Positions 21,653-30,166 are shown, counted from the first letter of the stretch. The stretch is DNA of 38,224 bases from a virus (IMGVR_UViG_3300042467_001002:1-38224), one strand, 5' to 3'. Program-made: numbers and translations. Notes: generated from the letters alone by a model not told the origin.

Positions 21653-23848
21653 ATGGCAATTATCAAGATTTCTGAACTTCCTGTTGCGGATTCGCCGGTT
21701 TCGCCGTCGGATGTTTTGCCTGCGTTGCAAAATGGCGTTACAAAAAAAGCGGCTATTAATCAGTTTGGATTTTTGCCCGCAGGCGCTAACGCAGTAACGC
21801 GCACAATTCAAACTAAATTGCGCGAAACCGTCAGCGTAAAGGATTTTGGCGCGGTAGGCGATGGAGTGGCAAACGACACTGCCGCTATTCAAGCAGCTAT
21901 TGACAGCAACCAACCGATTATTGACTTGGTTGGTGCAACCTATTTATTAACCGCAAAGTTACTTTTTAACCAAGCCAACCAAACTTTTTGCAACGGTACA
22001 CTGTTGTTTAATGGTGCCAATACTGAAAGAATTGCCAACATTACGGCTAACAACGTAACTTTTGAAAACGTCATTTTTCACGGCAACGAAAAACAGCCTC
22101 GAAGCGCATTAGTCTGGGTTAACGATAATGTGCAACGTCCTGTCTTTAGAAATTGCACGTTTAAAAAAATTACTGGCAGAAACTGGGGTACAAGCGTTTT
22201 AAATCAAACGTATGCGGTGTTAATTAGCCCGTATGGCGTATTAAATTTTGAATTCCGCGACTGTTTGTTTCAAGACCTAATTAAATACAACGACGGCATC
22301 AACACGGTTCCCGTCACACCAGCGTTTGTGGGCGGTGGTTTCATAGGTGGGGTATGTTTTTTACCGGAAAACATGAATGCCGGTCCTGTCGCGCAAACGA
22401 TAGTTACTCAAGGCACCATTGAAGGCTGCACTTTTGACAACATTCAAACTATCCGCGCTACGGGGTTGAGCGTTGCCGACCAGATTGAATTTAATGACGC
22501 TGATGCGATCCGCACCTTCGGCGATGCTAACACGCCGGAAATACGCGTTCATGTTTCTGACTGCGTATTTAAAAATGTGTCAAAACGGTGTTTTAAGTTT
22601 CGCACATCTGGAGCGACGGCTTATGACAATGAATGTTATGCAGCCGACTTACCGTATCCAATGACAAGCCCGATTGACTTAACTAGCAACAGTAAGGTGG
22701 TCAATCTTAAAGTGTTTGCTTCGGCTGCAAAACCCGTTTACAACGGTATTACATGGACTCCTGGTCCCGATTACAACCGCGAAGCATTGGTTGAAGGTTT
22801 GTTTGTTTCCCATGCAACAAATGGATTATCGTTTTTTTCTACCAGTTCGTTTGATCCGTTGCGTAATTTTACGCTAAAAAATTGTTATTTTAATCAAGTT
22901 TACGACGCAGGAATTTTTTCTACCGGGCCTGTAGCAACTGATTACGAAAACATTGTTATTGACAATGTTCAAGTGTGGGGTGGCGCAAACAACACAATTG
23001 GAATTCAGTCTTTTGGGGGATCGTCTACTCAAAATTCTGGCTTGACACTAAAAAGCTCGTTTTTCAGTAATTGCAACGTTAATTGTACTGGTGTAGGAAA
23101 TTACATCTCAGATGTAATTGTCGAAGTTACGTCAAATAGTTGGGTCGGCGTTAACAACGGAACAAACTTGGTTCGGATTGGTGATTCAACACAGGCGAAT
23201 CAGTATGTTGATAATCTTGTAATCAACGCAAAAAATATCGTAACAACGTTTCCGACGGTTAATAGAACATTTCTTGTACTAAGCGGTTCTGGCGGCGCGT
23301 TTAGAAACATAGTTTTGCGGGTTCCACAGGCAACAGTTCAAACTTTTCGCCACGGTCAAATTGGCGGAAGCAATCTTTTATTGGACGGGTTTGTTTACGA
23401 CGGCCCCGGCTATTTTGATGTTGGCACGTCTGTCGCGTCTTCAGACCTTACCGTAATGAACGCTGTTCGCACCAAAAGCGGAGGGTCGGCGACTACAACG
23501 TCTTTTTTATTTACTAACAATGTTGGCTCCACTCGCATCACGTATCAGAACATTGTGGATTTCCGCGATCCAGGGGGACCGACGCCTTCCATAGAAGTAA
23601 ACGGCGGAACTGATATTGTTGCAATTAACGTAATATCTGCTGCGTCAGTAGCGGAGGTAGTAACTACGGGCAATCTGGTGGCAACCGTGGGATGTACCAA
23701 GTTCAGTACGCCAACACAAGCATACTCGCTCAGTAACGTCGCTACAAACCGAACGTTAGACGCCAACACTATTTCAACGGCAGACCTAGCTGATGTGGTA
23801 GGTACACTTATTAACGATCTCCGTGACCGGTTGATCGTGCGGTTTTAA
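21653..23848 (+). CDS. Tailspike with pectate-lyase-like beta-helix
   Basis: 731 aa. Residues 1-60 form a small anchoring module (KISELPVADSPVSPSDVLPA, similar to two other genes here). Then VSVKDFGAVGDGVANDTAAI and QAAID (about 61-85) is the signature of pectate-lyase/polygalacturonase-type beta-helix spikes. The long Asn/Thr/Val-rich repetitive body (85-650) with alternating strands fits a right-handed beta-helix that binds and usually cleaves a surface polysaccharide. The gene is clearly richer in A and T than its neighbours, suggesting horizontal acquisition. It lies unusually between the portal and scaffold genes. Catalytic residues cannot be assigned by eye. Confidence 0.85.
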   Translation: MAIIKISELPVADSPVSPSDVLPALQNGVTKKAAINQFGFLPAGANAVTRTIQTKLRETVSVKDFGAVGDGVANDTAAIQAAIDSNQPIIDLVGATYLLTAKLLFNQANQTFCNGTLLFNGANTERIANITANNVTFENVIFHGNEKQPRSALVWVNDNVQRPVFRNCTFKKITGRNWGTSVLNQTYAVLISPYGVLNFEFRDCLFQDLIKYNDGINTVPVTPAFVGGGFIGGVCFLPENMNAGPVAQTIVTQGTIEGCTFDNIQTIRATGLSVADQIEFNDADAIRTFGDANTPEIRVHVSDCVFKNVSKRCFKFRTSGATAYDNECYAADLPYPMTSPIDLTSNSKVVNLKVFASAAKPVYNGITWTPGPDYNREALVEGLFVSHATNGLSFFSTSSFDPLRNFTLKNCYFNQVYDAGIFSTGPVATDYENIVIDNVQVWGGANNTIGIQSFGGSSTQNSGLTLKSSFFSNCNVNCTGVGNYISDVIVEVTSNSWVGVNNGTNLVRIGDSTQANQYVDNLVINAKNIVTTFPTVNRTFLVLSGSGGAFRNIVLRVPQATVQTFRHGQIGGSNLLLDGFVYDGPGYFDVGTSVASSDLTVMNAVRTKSGGSATTTSFLFTNNVGSTRITYQNIVDFRDPGGPTPSIEVNGGTDIVAINVISAASVAEVVTTGNLVATVGCTKFSTPTQAYSLSNVATNRTLDANTISTADLADVVGTLINDLRDRLIVRF

Positions 23849-23862
23849 TTAAGGAGTCGTAA

Positions 23863-24657
23863 ATGGCCGACAAAAAAATTTCGCAGCTAACTAACGCCAC
23901 AACCCCGCTTGCGGGCACAGAAGTGCTGCCGATTGTGCAGTCGGGATCGACTGTGAAAGTGTCTGTTGCAAATCTTACAGCGGGTCGAACCGTAGATGCT
24001 ACAACTGTTAACGCGACGACCGTAGATGCCACCAACGTTGAAGTCACGAACATTAAAGCGAAAGACGGTACGGCTGCCGCTTCAATTGCCGATAGCACCG
24101 GCATTATTTCAACAAACGGCAATTTTCTGGTTGGCACAACCAGTAACGTTATTACGTCAGGACGAAGGTTAGGCGTTGTTGCTGCCAGTGGCGGGACTGC
24201 GGCGGCGTTTAAAAACGATAACATAGGCGAAACTATTAACATCTGGAGCGCAACTACTTCTGGCGACAATGTTTTTATTGATTTTGATACGGAAACAGCA
24301 GTTACAAGTCGCGGCTCAATCAGTTACAACCGCGTAGGCGGTCTGGTTGCTTACAACACGACCTCGGACTACCGCGCTAAGGACGTATACGGCCTGCTCG
24401 GCGACTCAGGCGCGACGATTGACGCGCTGAAGGTTTATCGCGGCAAGATGCACGGCGCGACGATGGAACGTCCGATGCTGATTGCTCACGAAGCGCAGAA
24501 AGTGGTGCCGTATGCGGTTAGCGGTGAAAAAGATGCCGTAGACGAAAATGGCAACCCAAAGTATCAAACGATGGATCATCAAATTTTTGTGCCGTTACTT
24601 ATTGCGGAAATTCAATCCTTACGTGCCAGAGTTGCCGCATTAGAGGCCGCACGATGA
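23863..24657 (+). CDS. Tail fibre protein with S74 intramolecular chaperone domain
   Basis: 264 aa; AAGGAG precedes the ATG. The N-terminus (MADKKISQLTNATTPLAGTE, then VLPIVQSG) matches the anchoring module of the tailspike and of the gene at 29483. A Thr/Val repeat region (about 40-65) follows. The C-terminal about 97 residues are a peptidase S74 chaperone: TTSDYRAKDVYG, with the Ser168-Lys173 pair at the spacing of the endosialidase dyad, LIAHEAQKVVPYAVSGEKDA, and a terminal trimeric coiled coil LLIAEIQSLRARVAALEAAR. The domain trimerises the fibre and then cuts itself off before Ser168. Confidence 0.88.
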   Translation: MADKKISQLTNATTPLAGTEVLPIVQSGSTVKVSVANLTAGRTVDATTVNATTVDATNVEVTNIKAKDGTAAASIADSTGIISTNGNFLVGTTSNVITSGRRLGVVAASGGTAAAFKNDNIGETINIWSATTSGDNVFIDFDTETAVTSRGSISYNRVGGLVAYNTTSDYRAKDVYGLLGDSGATIDALKVYRGKMHGATMERPMLIAHEAQKVVPYAVSGEKDAVDENGNPKYQTMDHQIFVPLLIAEIQSLRARVAALEAAR

Positions 24658-24688
24658 CCTTTGCAATAAAATTTGCGCTAAAAAACAA

Positions 24689-24716
24689 TTGACTCTTTTA
24701 CGCAACAGCATAAGAT
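24689..24716 (+). promoter_or_regulatory. Candidate capsid promoter
   Basis: TTGACT (24689-24694), a 16-base spacer and TAAGAT (24711-24716) in the 104-base gap before the scaffold gene; the -35 matches 5 of 6 and the -10 4 of 6. It could raise expression of scaffold and coat above the level of the upstream late transcript. Confidence 0.5.
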
Positions 24717-24725
24717 TTACCCGTA

Positions 24726-24758
24726 CTGGTGCGGCTCACCAGGGATTCATTAGGAATC
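24726..24758 (+). promoter_or_regulatory. Leader hairpins before the scaffold gene
   Basis: Stem 1 is CTGGTG/CACCAG (24726-24731 with 24737-24742, 5-base loop). Stem 2 is GATTC/GAATC (24744-24748 with 24754-24758, 5-base loop). The second covers part of the AGGAA ribosome site (24752-24756), so it could lower scaffold translation relative to coat. Confidence 0.4.
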
Positions 24759-24761
24759 ACA

Positions 24762-25538
24762 ATGTCTGAAACTGAAGTTATAGCGGAACAAGTACCCGCG
24801 CCGGAACCGGCAGCCACGGCGGCACCGGAACCCGAAGTAGTGGCCCAAGAGGCCGAAAAGCCGGAAGAAAAGCCTGCTAAGACGTTCTCCCAAGAGGAGC
24901 TCGACGCACTGGTAGGCAAAAGACTTGCACGGGAACGTCGCAAGTGGGAGCGAGAGCAAGCGCTAAAAGCGCCTGAGCCGCAAGCTCAGACGCCCGCCAC
25001 GCTGCCTGACCGGGACATTGACCCTGACGCTTATGCGGAAGCCCTTGCGGCCCGCAAAGCCGAGGAGTTACTGGCCAAACGTGAGGCAGATCGGCAGCAG
25101 CGCGAGCTGTTGATGGCCTATAAGGAACGTGAGGAAGCAGCTTTTGAAAAGTACGATGACTTTGAACAAGTCGTGTACAACAAAGCCTTGCCGATTACGA
25201 ACGTAATGGCCGAGACGATTCAGGCTTCAGAAGTTGGCCCCGACGTAGCATACTACTTAGGTTCCAACCCCCGTGAAGCTGAACGTATTTCCCGCCTGTC
25301 GCCCTACCTGCAAGCCAAGGAGATCGGTAAGATTGAGGTCAAATTGACCGACAATCCGCCGGTCAAACGAACAACCAACGCGCCCCCGCCGATTAAGCCT
25401 GTGACGGCTAAAACCGTAGGCGCGCCGGCCCGAGACACGACGGACCCACGCTCAGTCAAGGACATGAGCACGTCGGAGTGGATCGAAGCCGAGCGTTTGA
25501 GACAGATTAAGCAGTGGGAAGCGCGACGTAACCGCTAA
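24762..25538 (+). CDS. Scaffolding protein
   Basis: 258 aa from the ATG at 24762, which has AGGAA upstream; the longer frame from 24729 is unlikely. The N-terminus is acidic and Pro/Ala/Glu-rich (to about residue 45), followed by FSQEELDALVGKRLARERRKWE, a helix-rich stretch (residues 85-125) of alternating Lys, Arg and Glu, and a conserved-looking KYDDFEQVVYNKALPIT segment; the C-terminus is basic (QIKQWEARRNR), suited to binding the coat. Composition and position directly before the coat gene are those of phage scaffolds, which guide procapsid assembly and leave or are degraded. No protease motif is seen. Confidence 0.8.
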   Translation: MSETEVIAEQVPAPEPAATAAPEPEVVAQEAEKPEEKPAKTFSQEELDALVGKRLARERRKWEREQALKAPEPQAQTPATLPDRDIDPDAYAEALAARKAEELLAKREADRQQRELLMAYKEREEAAFEKYDDFEQVVYNKALPITNVMAETIQASEVGPDVAYYLGSNPREAERISRLSPYLQAKEIGKIEVKLTDNPPVKRTTNAPPPIKPVTAKTVGAPARDTTDPRSVKDMSTSEWIEAERLRQIKQWEARRNR

Positions 25539-25559
25539 CTTCTTTTTTGGAGATTTATT

Positions 25560-26771
25560 GTGGCTAATACACTTCTTACTATTGACATGATTACGCGGAA
25601 GGCTCTGGAAATTCTGGAGAACAACCTCGTAATCACCCGTAACGTCAACCGTCAGTACGACGACAGCTTTGCTGTCGAAGGTGCCAAGATCGGTTCGACC
25701 CTCCGCATCCGTCTGCCGGATCGCGCTCTTGTGACCGACGGCGCTGCGCTTCAGGTTCAGGACGACAACGAGCAGTTCACCACGCTCACCGTCGCCTCGC
25801 AGAAGCATATTGGCGTCAACTTCACCAGCGCCGAAATGGCTCTCCAGTTGGACGACTTCGCCGAGCGCGTGCTCAAGCCGCGTATCAGCCAGCTCGCCTC
25901 CAGCATCGACGCCGACGTGGCAAACTCGTACAAGAACGTGTTCCAGTCGGTCGGTACGCCTGGCGTCACCCCCGGCACCTCGCTCGTTCTGTTGCAGGCG
26001 CAGCAGAAGCTGAACGAAGCTGCCGCTGGCATGGCCCCGCGCTACGCCACCGTCAACCCGGCTGCCAATGCCGGCCTCGTCGAAGGCATGAAGGGCTTGT
26101 TCAACCCGGTTGACTCGATCAGCCGCCAGTTCAAGAACGGCATGATGGGCGAAGGCATCCTCGGCTACGACGAGATCAACATGTCGCAGTCAATCAAGCA
26201 GCACACCAACGGCTCGGCCTCGCGTTCGGACACCCCGATCGTGAAGACCACGCTTGTCAACGGTGCGACCAAGCTGACGCTTGACAACGTGACCGACGGC
26301 CTTACCCTTGTCCCCGGCGACGTGTTCACCATCGCTGGCGTGTATGCGGTCAACCCGCAGACCCGCGAGTCCACTGGTGCGCTCCAGCAGTTCGTGGTGC
26401 AGAACAGCGTGACCTCGGCCTCGACCGAGTTCGTGGATGTTGAGTTCCTGCCGGCTGTGTACGGCCCGACGCACGCCCTCGCCACGGTCAGCAAGCTGCC
26501 GACCGCCGGTGATGTCGTGACCTACGTGGGTGCCGCTTCTGGCCAGTACGCTCAGAACCTTGTGTACCACAAGGATGCGATCACGTTTGCCACCGCCGAC
26601 CTCCTGCTCCCGCAGGGCGTTGACATGGCGTCGCGTCAGGTTCACAACGGCATCTCCATGCGCGTTGTCCGTCAGTACGACATTAACAACGACCGTATGC
26701 CCTGCCGTATCGACGTGCTGTATGGCTACTCGGTGATCCGTCCGCAGATGGCCTGCCGCATCTGGGGCTAA
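25560..26771 (+). CDS. Major capsid (coat) protein, P22 gp5 type
   Basis: 403 aa (P22 coat is 430). It starts at a GTG with GGAG 8 bases upstream. The N-terminus MANTLLTIDMITRKALEILE followed by NNLVITRNVNRQYDD is typical of the P22-type coat family, followed by KIGSTLRIRLPDRALVTDGA and QKHIGVNFTSAEMAL and the C-terminal RQYDINNDRMPCRIDVLYGY. The HK97-like fold is inferred. Codon use is strongly GC-ended, suggesting high expression, and a strong hairpin lies after the next gene. Confidence 0.9.
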   Translation: MANTLLTIDMITRKALEILENNLVITRNVNRQYDDSFAVEGAKIGSTLRIRLPDRALVTDGAALQVQDDNEQFTTLTVASQKHIGVNFTSAEMALQLDDFAERVLKPRISQLASSIDADVANSYKNVFQSVGTPGVTPGTSLVLLQAQQKLNEAAAGMAPRYATVNPAANAGLVEGMKGLFNPVDSISRQFKNGMMGEGILGYDEINMSQSIKQHTNGSASRSDTPIVKTTLVNGATKLTLDNVTDGLTLVPGDVFTIAGVYAVNPQTRESTGALQQFVVQNSVTSASTEFVDVEFLPAVYGPTHALATVSKLPTAGDVVTYVGAASGQYAQNLVYHKDAITFATADLLLPQGVDMASRQVHNGISMRVVRQYDINNDRMPCRIDVLYGYSVIRPQMACRIWG

Positions 26772-26801
26772 TTTTTAACCTTATTCACGGAGTAACTAAA
26801 C

Positions 26802-27200
26802 ATGGCACTTCCTAATGGTTCTGGTGGTTATCAGGTTGGCGACGGCAACGTCGGCGAGCCGCTGTTTTTCCCGCAGGCCGCTCCTACGGCGCTCACTGCG
26901 GCGGCGACGGCGACTCCCGCTCAGTTGTGCAACGGTCTTTTTACCTTCAACGGCACGGCGGGCGACCTTACGCTCCCGACGGTTGCTGACCTTGAAGACT
27001 TCGTTTCGTCGGCCCAAAAGCCGAACGTGGCGTTTGACTTCTTTGTCATCAACATCGACGCGACGACGGACGACGTTACTGTCGCCACGGCGACGGGTTG
27101 GACGCTTGTCGGCAACATGAAGGTTGACGAGGCGACTTCGGGACACTTCCGCGCTCGTAAGACGGGCGACGGTACGTGGACCTGCTATCGCATCTCGTAA
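26802..27200 (+). CDS. Small virion protein downstream of coat, possible decoration protein
   Basis: 132 aa, ATG preceded by GGAG. It is rich in Thr, Ala, Gly and Val, with TFNGTAGDLTLPTVADLEDF, FDFFVINIDATTDDVTVATA and GDGTWTCYRIS. The pattern 'LP...G..F.I.N...V.V....G...TW' is like the C-terminal beta domains of several fibre proteins in this window. Its position between coat and a terminator-like hairpin suggests an abundant structural protein, perhaps head decoration. No defined family is recognised. Confidence 0.6.
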   Translation: MALPNGSGGYQVGDGNVGEPLFFPQAAPTALTAAATATPAQLCNGLFTFNGTAGDLTLPTVADLEDFVSSAQKPNVAFDFFVINIDATTDDVTVATATGWTLVGNMKVDEATSGHFRARKTGDGTWTCYRIS

Positions 27201-27207
27201 TGGCAAC

Positions 27208-27235
27208 GCCCCCTACGGGTTATACCGTAGGGGGC
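27208..27235 (+). terminator. Strong hairpin after coat and decoration-like genes
   Basis: An 11-bp perfect stem pairs 27208-27218 with 27225-27235 around the loop GTTATA. No U run follows on the plus strand (ACTTCA), so it is a factor-dependent or partial terminator, or a 3' mRNA-stability element that favours capsid messages over downstream tail genes. Confidence 0.6.
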
Positions 27236-27257
27236 ACTTCATACAGGAGTATTGACA

Positions 27258-27761
27258 ATGCCGAATACTAAGGCAGTTGGTGTTGCTTTCGCCGACCCTG
27301 AGTTTGAAAGCGTTACCGTAACGGGCGCTGTTTCTGCCGCAAGCGCGGCGGTGACGGGCGCCGTATCTGCGGCGAGCGTTTCGGCTTCGGGCGCAGTCTC
27401 GGGCGCAAGCGTGTCGGGCACGACGGTGACGGCTTCGGGCAGTCTTGTGATTAAGTCTGCTACGGTCGCTGCTGCGGGCAGCAACCAGGGTAACGCTGCC
27501 GCCATCACGGCGGGCTTTACGTTGGTAACGGACGCTAATGCCACGAAGGGCGTTGTCCTTCCGGCGGCGTCCGCAGGGCTTGTGGTAATTATTAAGAACG
27601 CCGACGCGGCGAACGCAGTGCTAAAGGTCTATCCGGCCTCTGGCGATGCAATCAATGCGCTGGCCGCGAACGCTTCTTACGATATGGCAGCAAAGACCTC
27701 AATGCTGCTTGTGGCGTATGATGCGACGACTTGGTACACCGTTCCGTTGCTCGCTTCGTAA
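27258..27761 (+). CDS. Small repetitive virion or fibre protein
   Basis: 167 aa from the ATG at 27258 with AGGAG upstream. The N-terminal half contains repeats of the type GAVSAAS/GAVSGAS (about residues 22-55), which would form a beta-strand ladder; the C-terminal half (TLVTDANATKGVVLPAASAG, then ASGDAINALAANASYDMA and ATTWYTV) looks like a small globular beta domain found at the ends of phage fibres. It could be a fibre or head accessory protein. Confidence 0.55.
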   Translation: MPNTKAVGVAFADPEFESVTVTGAVSAASAAVTGAVSAASVSASGAVSGASVSGTTVTASGSLVIKSATVAAAGSNQGNAAAITAGFTLVTDANATKGVVLPAASAGLVVIIKNADAANAVLKVYPASGDAINALAANASYDMAAKTSMLLVAYDATTWYTVPLLAS

Positions 27762-27764
27762 TTT

Positions 27765-27959
27765 ATGAACATATATCTTCGCCACCCGGTTCACGGGCTA
27801 AAAGTCGCCATCTCCGATATGGAGGCGGCTATGGACTACGAGCACGGTTGGGAGGAGTATGATCCTTTGGAGCCGGCGGCGCCGCAGGAAGAACCTGCTG
27901 CGTCGCCGGAGCCAAATCAGTTGAAGCGTCGCCGCAAGGCAGTAGCGGCTGAAGCCTAG
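27765..27959 (+). CDS. 64-aa small protein, hypothetical
   Basis: The ATG lies 3 bases after the previous stop. It has an N-terminal beta-like segment (MNIYLRHPVHGLKVAISD), a central acidic part (MDYEHGWEEYDPLEP) with Pro/Glu repeats and a basic tail (KRRRKAVAAEA). Similar short linker-like proteins with an acidic 'GWEEY' centre occur next to podovirus neck genes. Function is unknown. Confidence 0.55.
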   Translation: MNIYLRHPVHGLKVAISDMEAAMDYEHGWEEYDPLEPAAPQEEPAASPEPNQLKRRRKAVAAEA

Positions 27960-27970
27960 AGGGCTCCACA

Positions 27971-28687
27971 ATGGCTGTAACAGCCCAAAGCCTTATCAAC
28001 AAGTCGTTGCGATTGTTGGGCGTTTTGGCGTCTGGCGAAACCACGACGGCTGACGAAGCGCAAGATTCGCTCTACAGCCTGAACTCTATTATCGACTCGT
28101 TTTCGGCGAACCCGCAGTACTACTTCTGCACGCAGGCGGAACAATTCTTTCTTTCGCCGGGGCAAAGTACGTACACAATCGGAAACGATCCTGATACGTC
28201 CCCCGCAGCCAACTGGGTAACAGCCCGGCCTATTCGCATCGTTGGCGCGTTTGTACGCGCGTCGAATGTGGATACGCCTTTGGCACTGATTACCGAGCAG
28301 TATTGGACTAACATTGTTAATAAAGCGGTCACTGGCACGCCGACCAAACTGTTGTATCGGCCCAACATCCCTTACGGGCAAGTGTTGGTGTACCCCACGC
28401 CTGTAGCGCCGGCGCCTCAGATTTTTATTAAAGCCGAGCGCATGATTGGCAAATATGCCACGCTTGTGTCTACGCAGTATTTACCGCCGGGCTATCAGCG
28501 CTTGTTAGAACTTTCGCTTGCTATGGAGCTAGCACCGGAATACGGCTCACAGGTTAAACCTGAGATCATCGCCAACCTGCGCGCTGACCTTGACAGCTTA
28601 ATTCGTACAAACATCCAGCCGTTGCCGGTTAACAAGACCGATAACGTGCCGAATACGAACACGACGTTTAACATGCCCCCGATCTAG
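27971..28687 (+). CDS. Neck (head-tail adaptor) protein, P22 gp4-like, copy 1
   Basis: 238 aa. The N-terminus TAQSLINKSLRLLGVLASGE and ADEAQDSLYSLNSIIDSF is the characteristic helical start of the gp4-like family, whose members bind below the portal and close the head. It continues with a beta-rich middle (QSTYTIGNDPD, RPIRIVGAFV) and YLPPGYQRLLELSLAMELAP EYG near residues 170-195, also shared with the next gene. Gene order (coat, gp4-like, gp10-like) fits the P22 neck. Confidence 0.72.
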   Translation: MAVTAQSLINKSLRLLGVLASGETTTADEAQDSLYSLNSIIDSFSANPQYYFCTQAEQFFLSPGQSTYTIGNDPDTSPAANWVTARPIRIVGAFVRASNVDTPLALITEQYWTNIVNKAVTGTPTKLLYRPNIPYGQVLVYPTPVAPAPQIFIKAERMIGKYATLVSTQYLPPGYQRLLELSLAMELAPEYGSQVKPEIIANLRADLDSLIRTNIQPLPVNKTDNVPNTNTTFNMPPI

Positions 28688-28694
28688 GTGAACC

Positions 28695-29480
28695 ATGGCA
28701 ACTACCCGTGAGCTTTTAAGTGGTGCGCACCGTTTGTTGGGGCTTGTGAATTCGGGCAACGTATTGCCTGAAGCCGTTTACCAAGACAACCTCGTTGCGC
28801 TTAACCAGATGATTGATAGCTGGAGCACCGAGCGTTTGGCGGTGTTTTGCACGCAAGATCAAACCTACTACTGGGAAGCTGGCGCGCGGATTCGCACGCT
28901 CGGCCCTACGGGCGACTTTGTATACATTCTTGCTAACCAATCGGACACCCCGATTGTTACGCAAGGAGACGACTATATCGGCGTGGACGACGCGACTACG
29001 CAACGTCCGATTTTGCTGGAAGATTCAACCTATTTCCGCGACCCGACGACTAACGTGTCGTACGGCATTAAATTTATTAACCAGTTGCAGTACAACAATA
29101 TTGCGGTTAAAACGGTGCAAAGCACGTATCCGCAAGTGCTGTTTGTTAACAACACTTTCCCCAACATTACGCTGTCGGTATATCCAGTACCGAATCGTAT
29201 GCTGGAGTTTCACTTCATCTCGGTGCAGCCGTTGGCTAACCCGACAACGCTTGAAACGGACTTGGCGTTCCCGCCAGGCTATCTGCGAGCGTTTCGGTAC
29301 AACTTGGCCCTTGAGCTTGCGCCGGAGTTCAACGTGGAACCTCCTGCTGAAGTGCGTCGGGTTGCCATGTACAGCAAGCGCAACTTGAAGCGCATTAACA
29401 ACCCGCACGATCTCATGGCTATGCCGTACAGTCTCATGGCACGGCGCAACCGTTATAACATCTACGCCGGGAACTTCTAA
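28695..29480 (+). CDS. Neck (head-tail adaptor) protein, P22 gp4-like, copy 2
   Basis: 261 aa, ATG 8 bases after copy 1. The same plan is visible: helical start ELLSGAHRLLGLVNSGNVLP, NLVALNQMIDSWS, and later LAFPPGYLRAFRYNLALELAPEF at about 194-216. It diverges from copy 1 in the middle (residues about 60-170). The two tandem genes therefore look like paralogues that may form successive rings or a mixed neck. Confidence 0.7.
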   Translation: MATTRELLSGAHRLLGLVNSGNVLPEAVYQDNLVALNQMIDSWSTERLAVFCTQDQTYYWEAGARIRTLGPTGDFVYILANQSDTPIVTQGDDYIGVDDATTQRPILLEDSTYFRDPTTNVSYGIKFINQLQYNNIAVKTVQSTYPQVLFVNNTFPNITLSVYPVPNRMLEFHFISVQPLANPTTLETDLAFPPGYLRAFRYNLALELAPEFNVEPPAEVRRVAMYSKRNLKRINNPHDLMAMPYSLMARRNRYNIYAGNF

Positions 29481-29482
29481 TC

Positions 29483-30163
29483 ATGGCGACAAAAATCACC
29501 ATCAATAATCTTCCGGCTACGTCCTCGTCTTCGGGCGCGGACGAGTTTGTGCTGGTTCAGAGCAATCTGACCAAAAAGATTACTAACACCAACCTATTTA
29601 CAGGCGTTACGTTGACCAACCCCACGTTGGTAACGCCAGCGCTCGGCGTAGCTACGGCTACTAGCGTCAACAAGGTAGCAATCACCGCTCCGGCTACGTC
29701 GGCCACGCTAACGATTGCCAACGGCAAGACGCTAACCTGCAATAACTCGATTACGTTTGCGGGCACGGACGCGACGACGATGACGTTCCCGTCTACGAGC
29801 GCGTCAGTTGCTCGCACTGACGCTGCGCAGACGTTCACCGGCACGCAGACCTTTGCAGGCGCTGTGGTCGGCAGCGTGCAAGCGCTCTCTGGCCCCGGCG
29901 CCGTCAACGTCACGACGTTGACTACGGCGTTCACGTCCACGGGCACCGGCGACGCGCTGACGTTGGCGGACGGTGTGGCAGGACAGCTCAAGGCTATTGT
30001 CTATGTGGCCGAGACCGCTGGCGCTGACACGGGCGTGCTGACGCCGACAAACTTTGGCAACGGCACGACGATTACGTTTAACGCCGTCGGCGAAAGCGTT
30101 TTGTTACAGTTCCTCGGCACCGACTGGTGGATTGTGTCCAACAACGGCGCTACCGTCGCCTAA
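29483..30163 (+). CDS. Fibre-like protein with shared N-terminal anchor
   Basis: 226 aa, ATG 3 bases after the previous stop. Residues 1-40 (MATKITINNLPATSSSSGAD, then EFVLVQSN) match the anchoring module at 21653 and 23863. The middle (VNKVAITAPATSATLTIANG and TFAGTDATTMTFPSTSAS) is a repeat-like fibre segment I recall from many phage structural proteins, and the C-terminus (LLQFLGTDWWIVSNNGATVA) is a beta tip. It probably belongs to the tail or side fibres. Confidence 0.62.
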   Translation: MATKITINNLPATSSSSGADEFVLVQSNLTKKITNTNLFTGVTLTNPTLVTPALGVATATSVNKVAITAPATSATLTIANGKTLTCNNSITFAGTDATTMTFPSTSASVARTDAAQTFTGTQTFAGAVVGSVQALSGPGAVNVTTLTTAFTSTGTGDALTLADGVAGQLKAIVYVAETAGADTGVLTPTNFGNGTTITFNAVGESVLLQFLGTDWWIVSNNGATVA

Positions 30164-30166
30164 GCC

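Noticed and set aside
21653-24657. Diversity-generating retroelement acting on the tailspike
   Set aside because: No reverse transcriptase gene and no template/variable repeat pair were seen.
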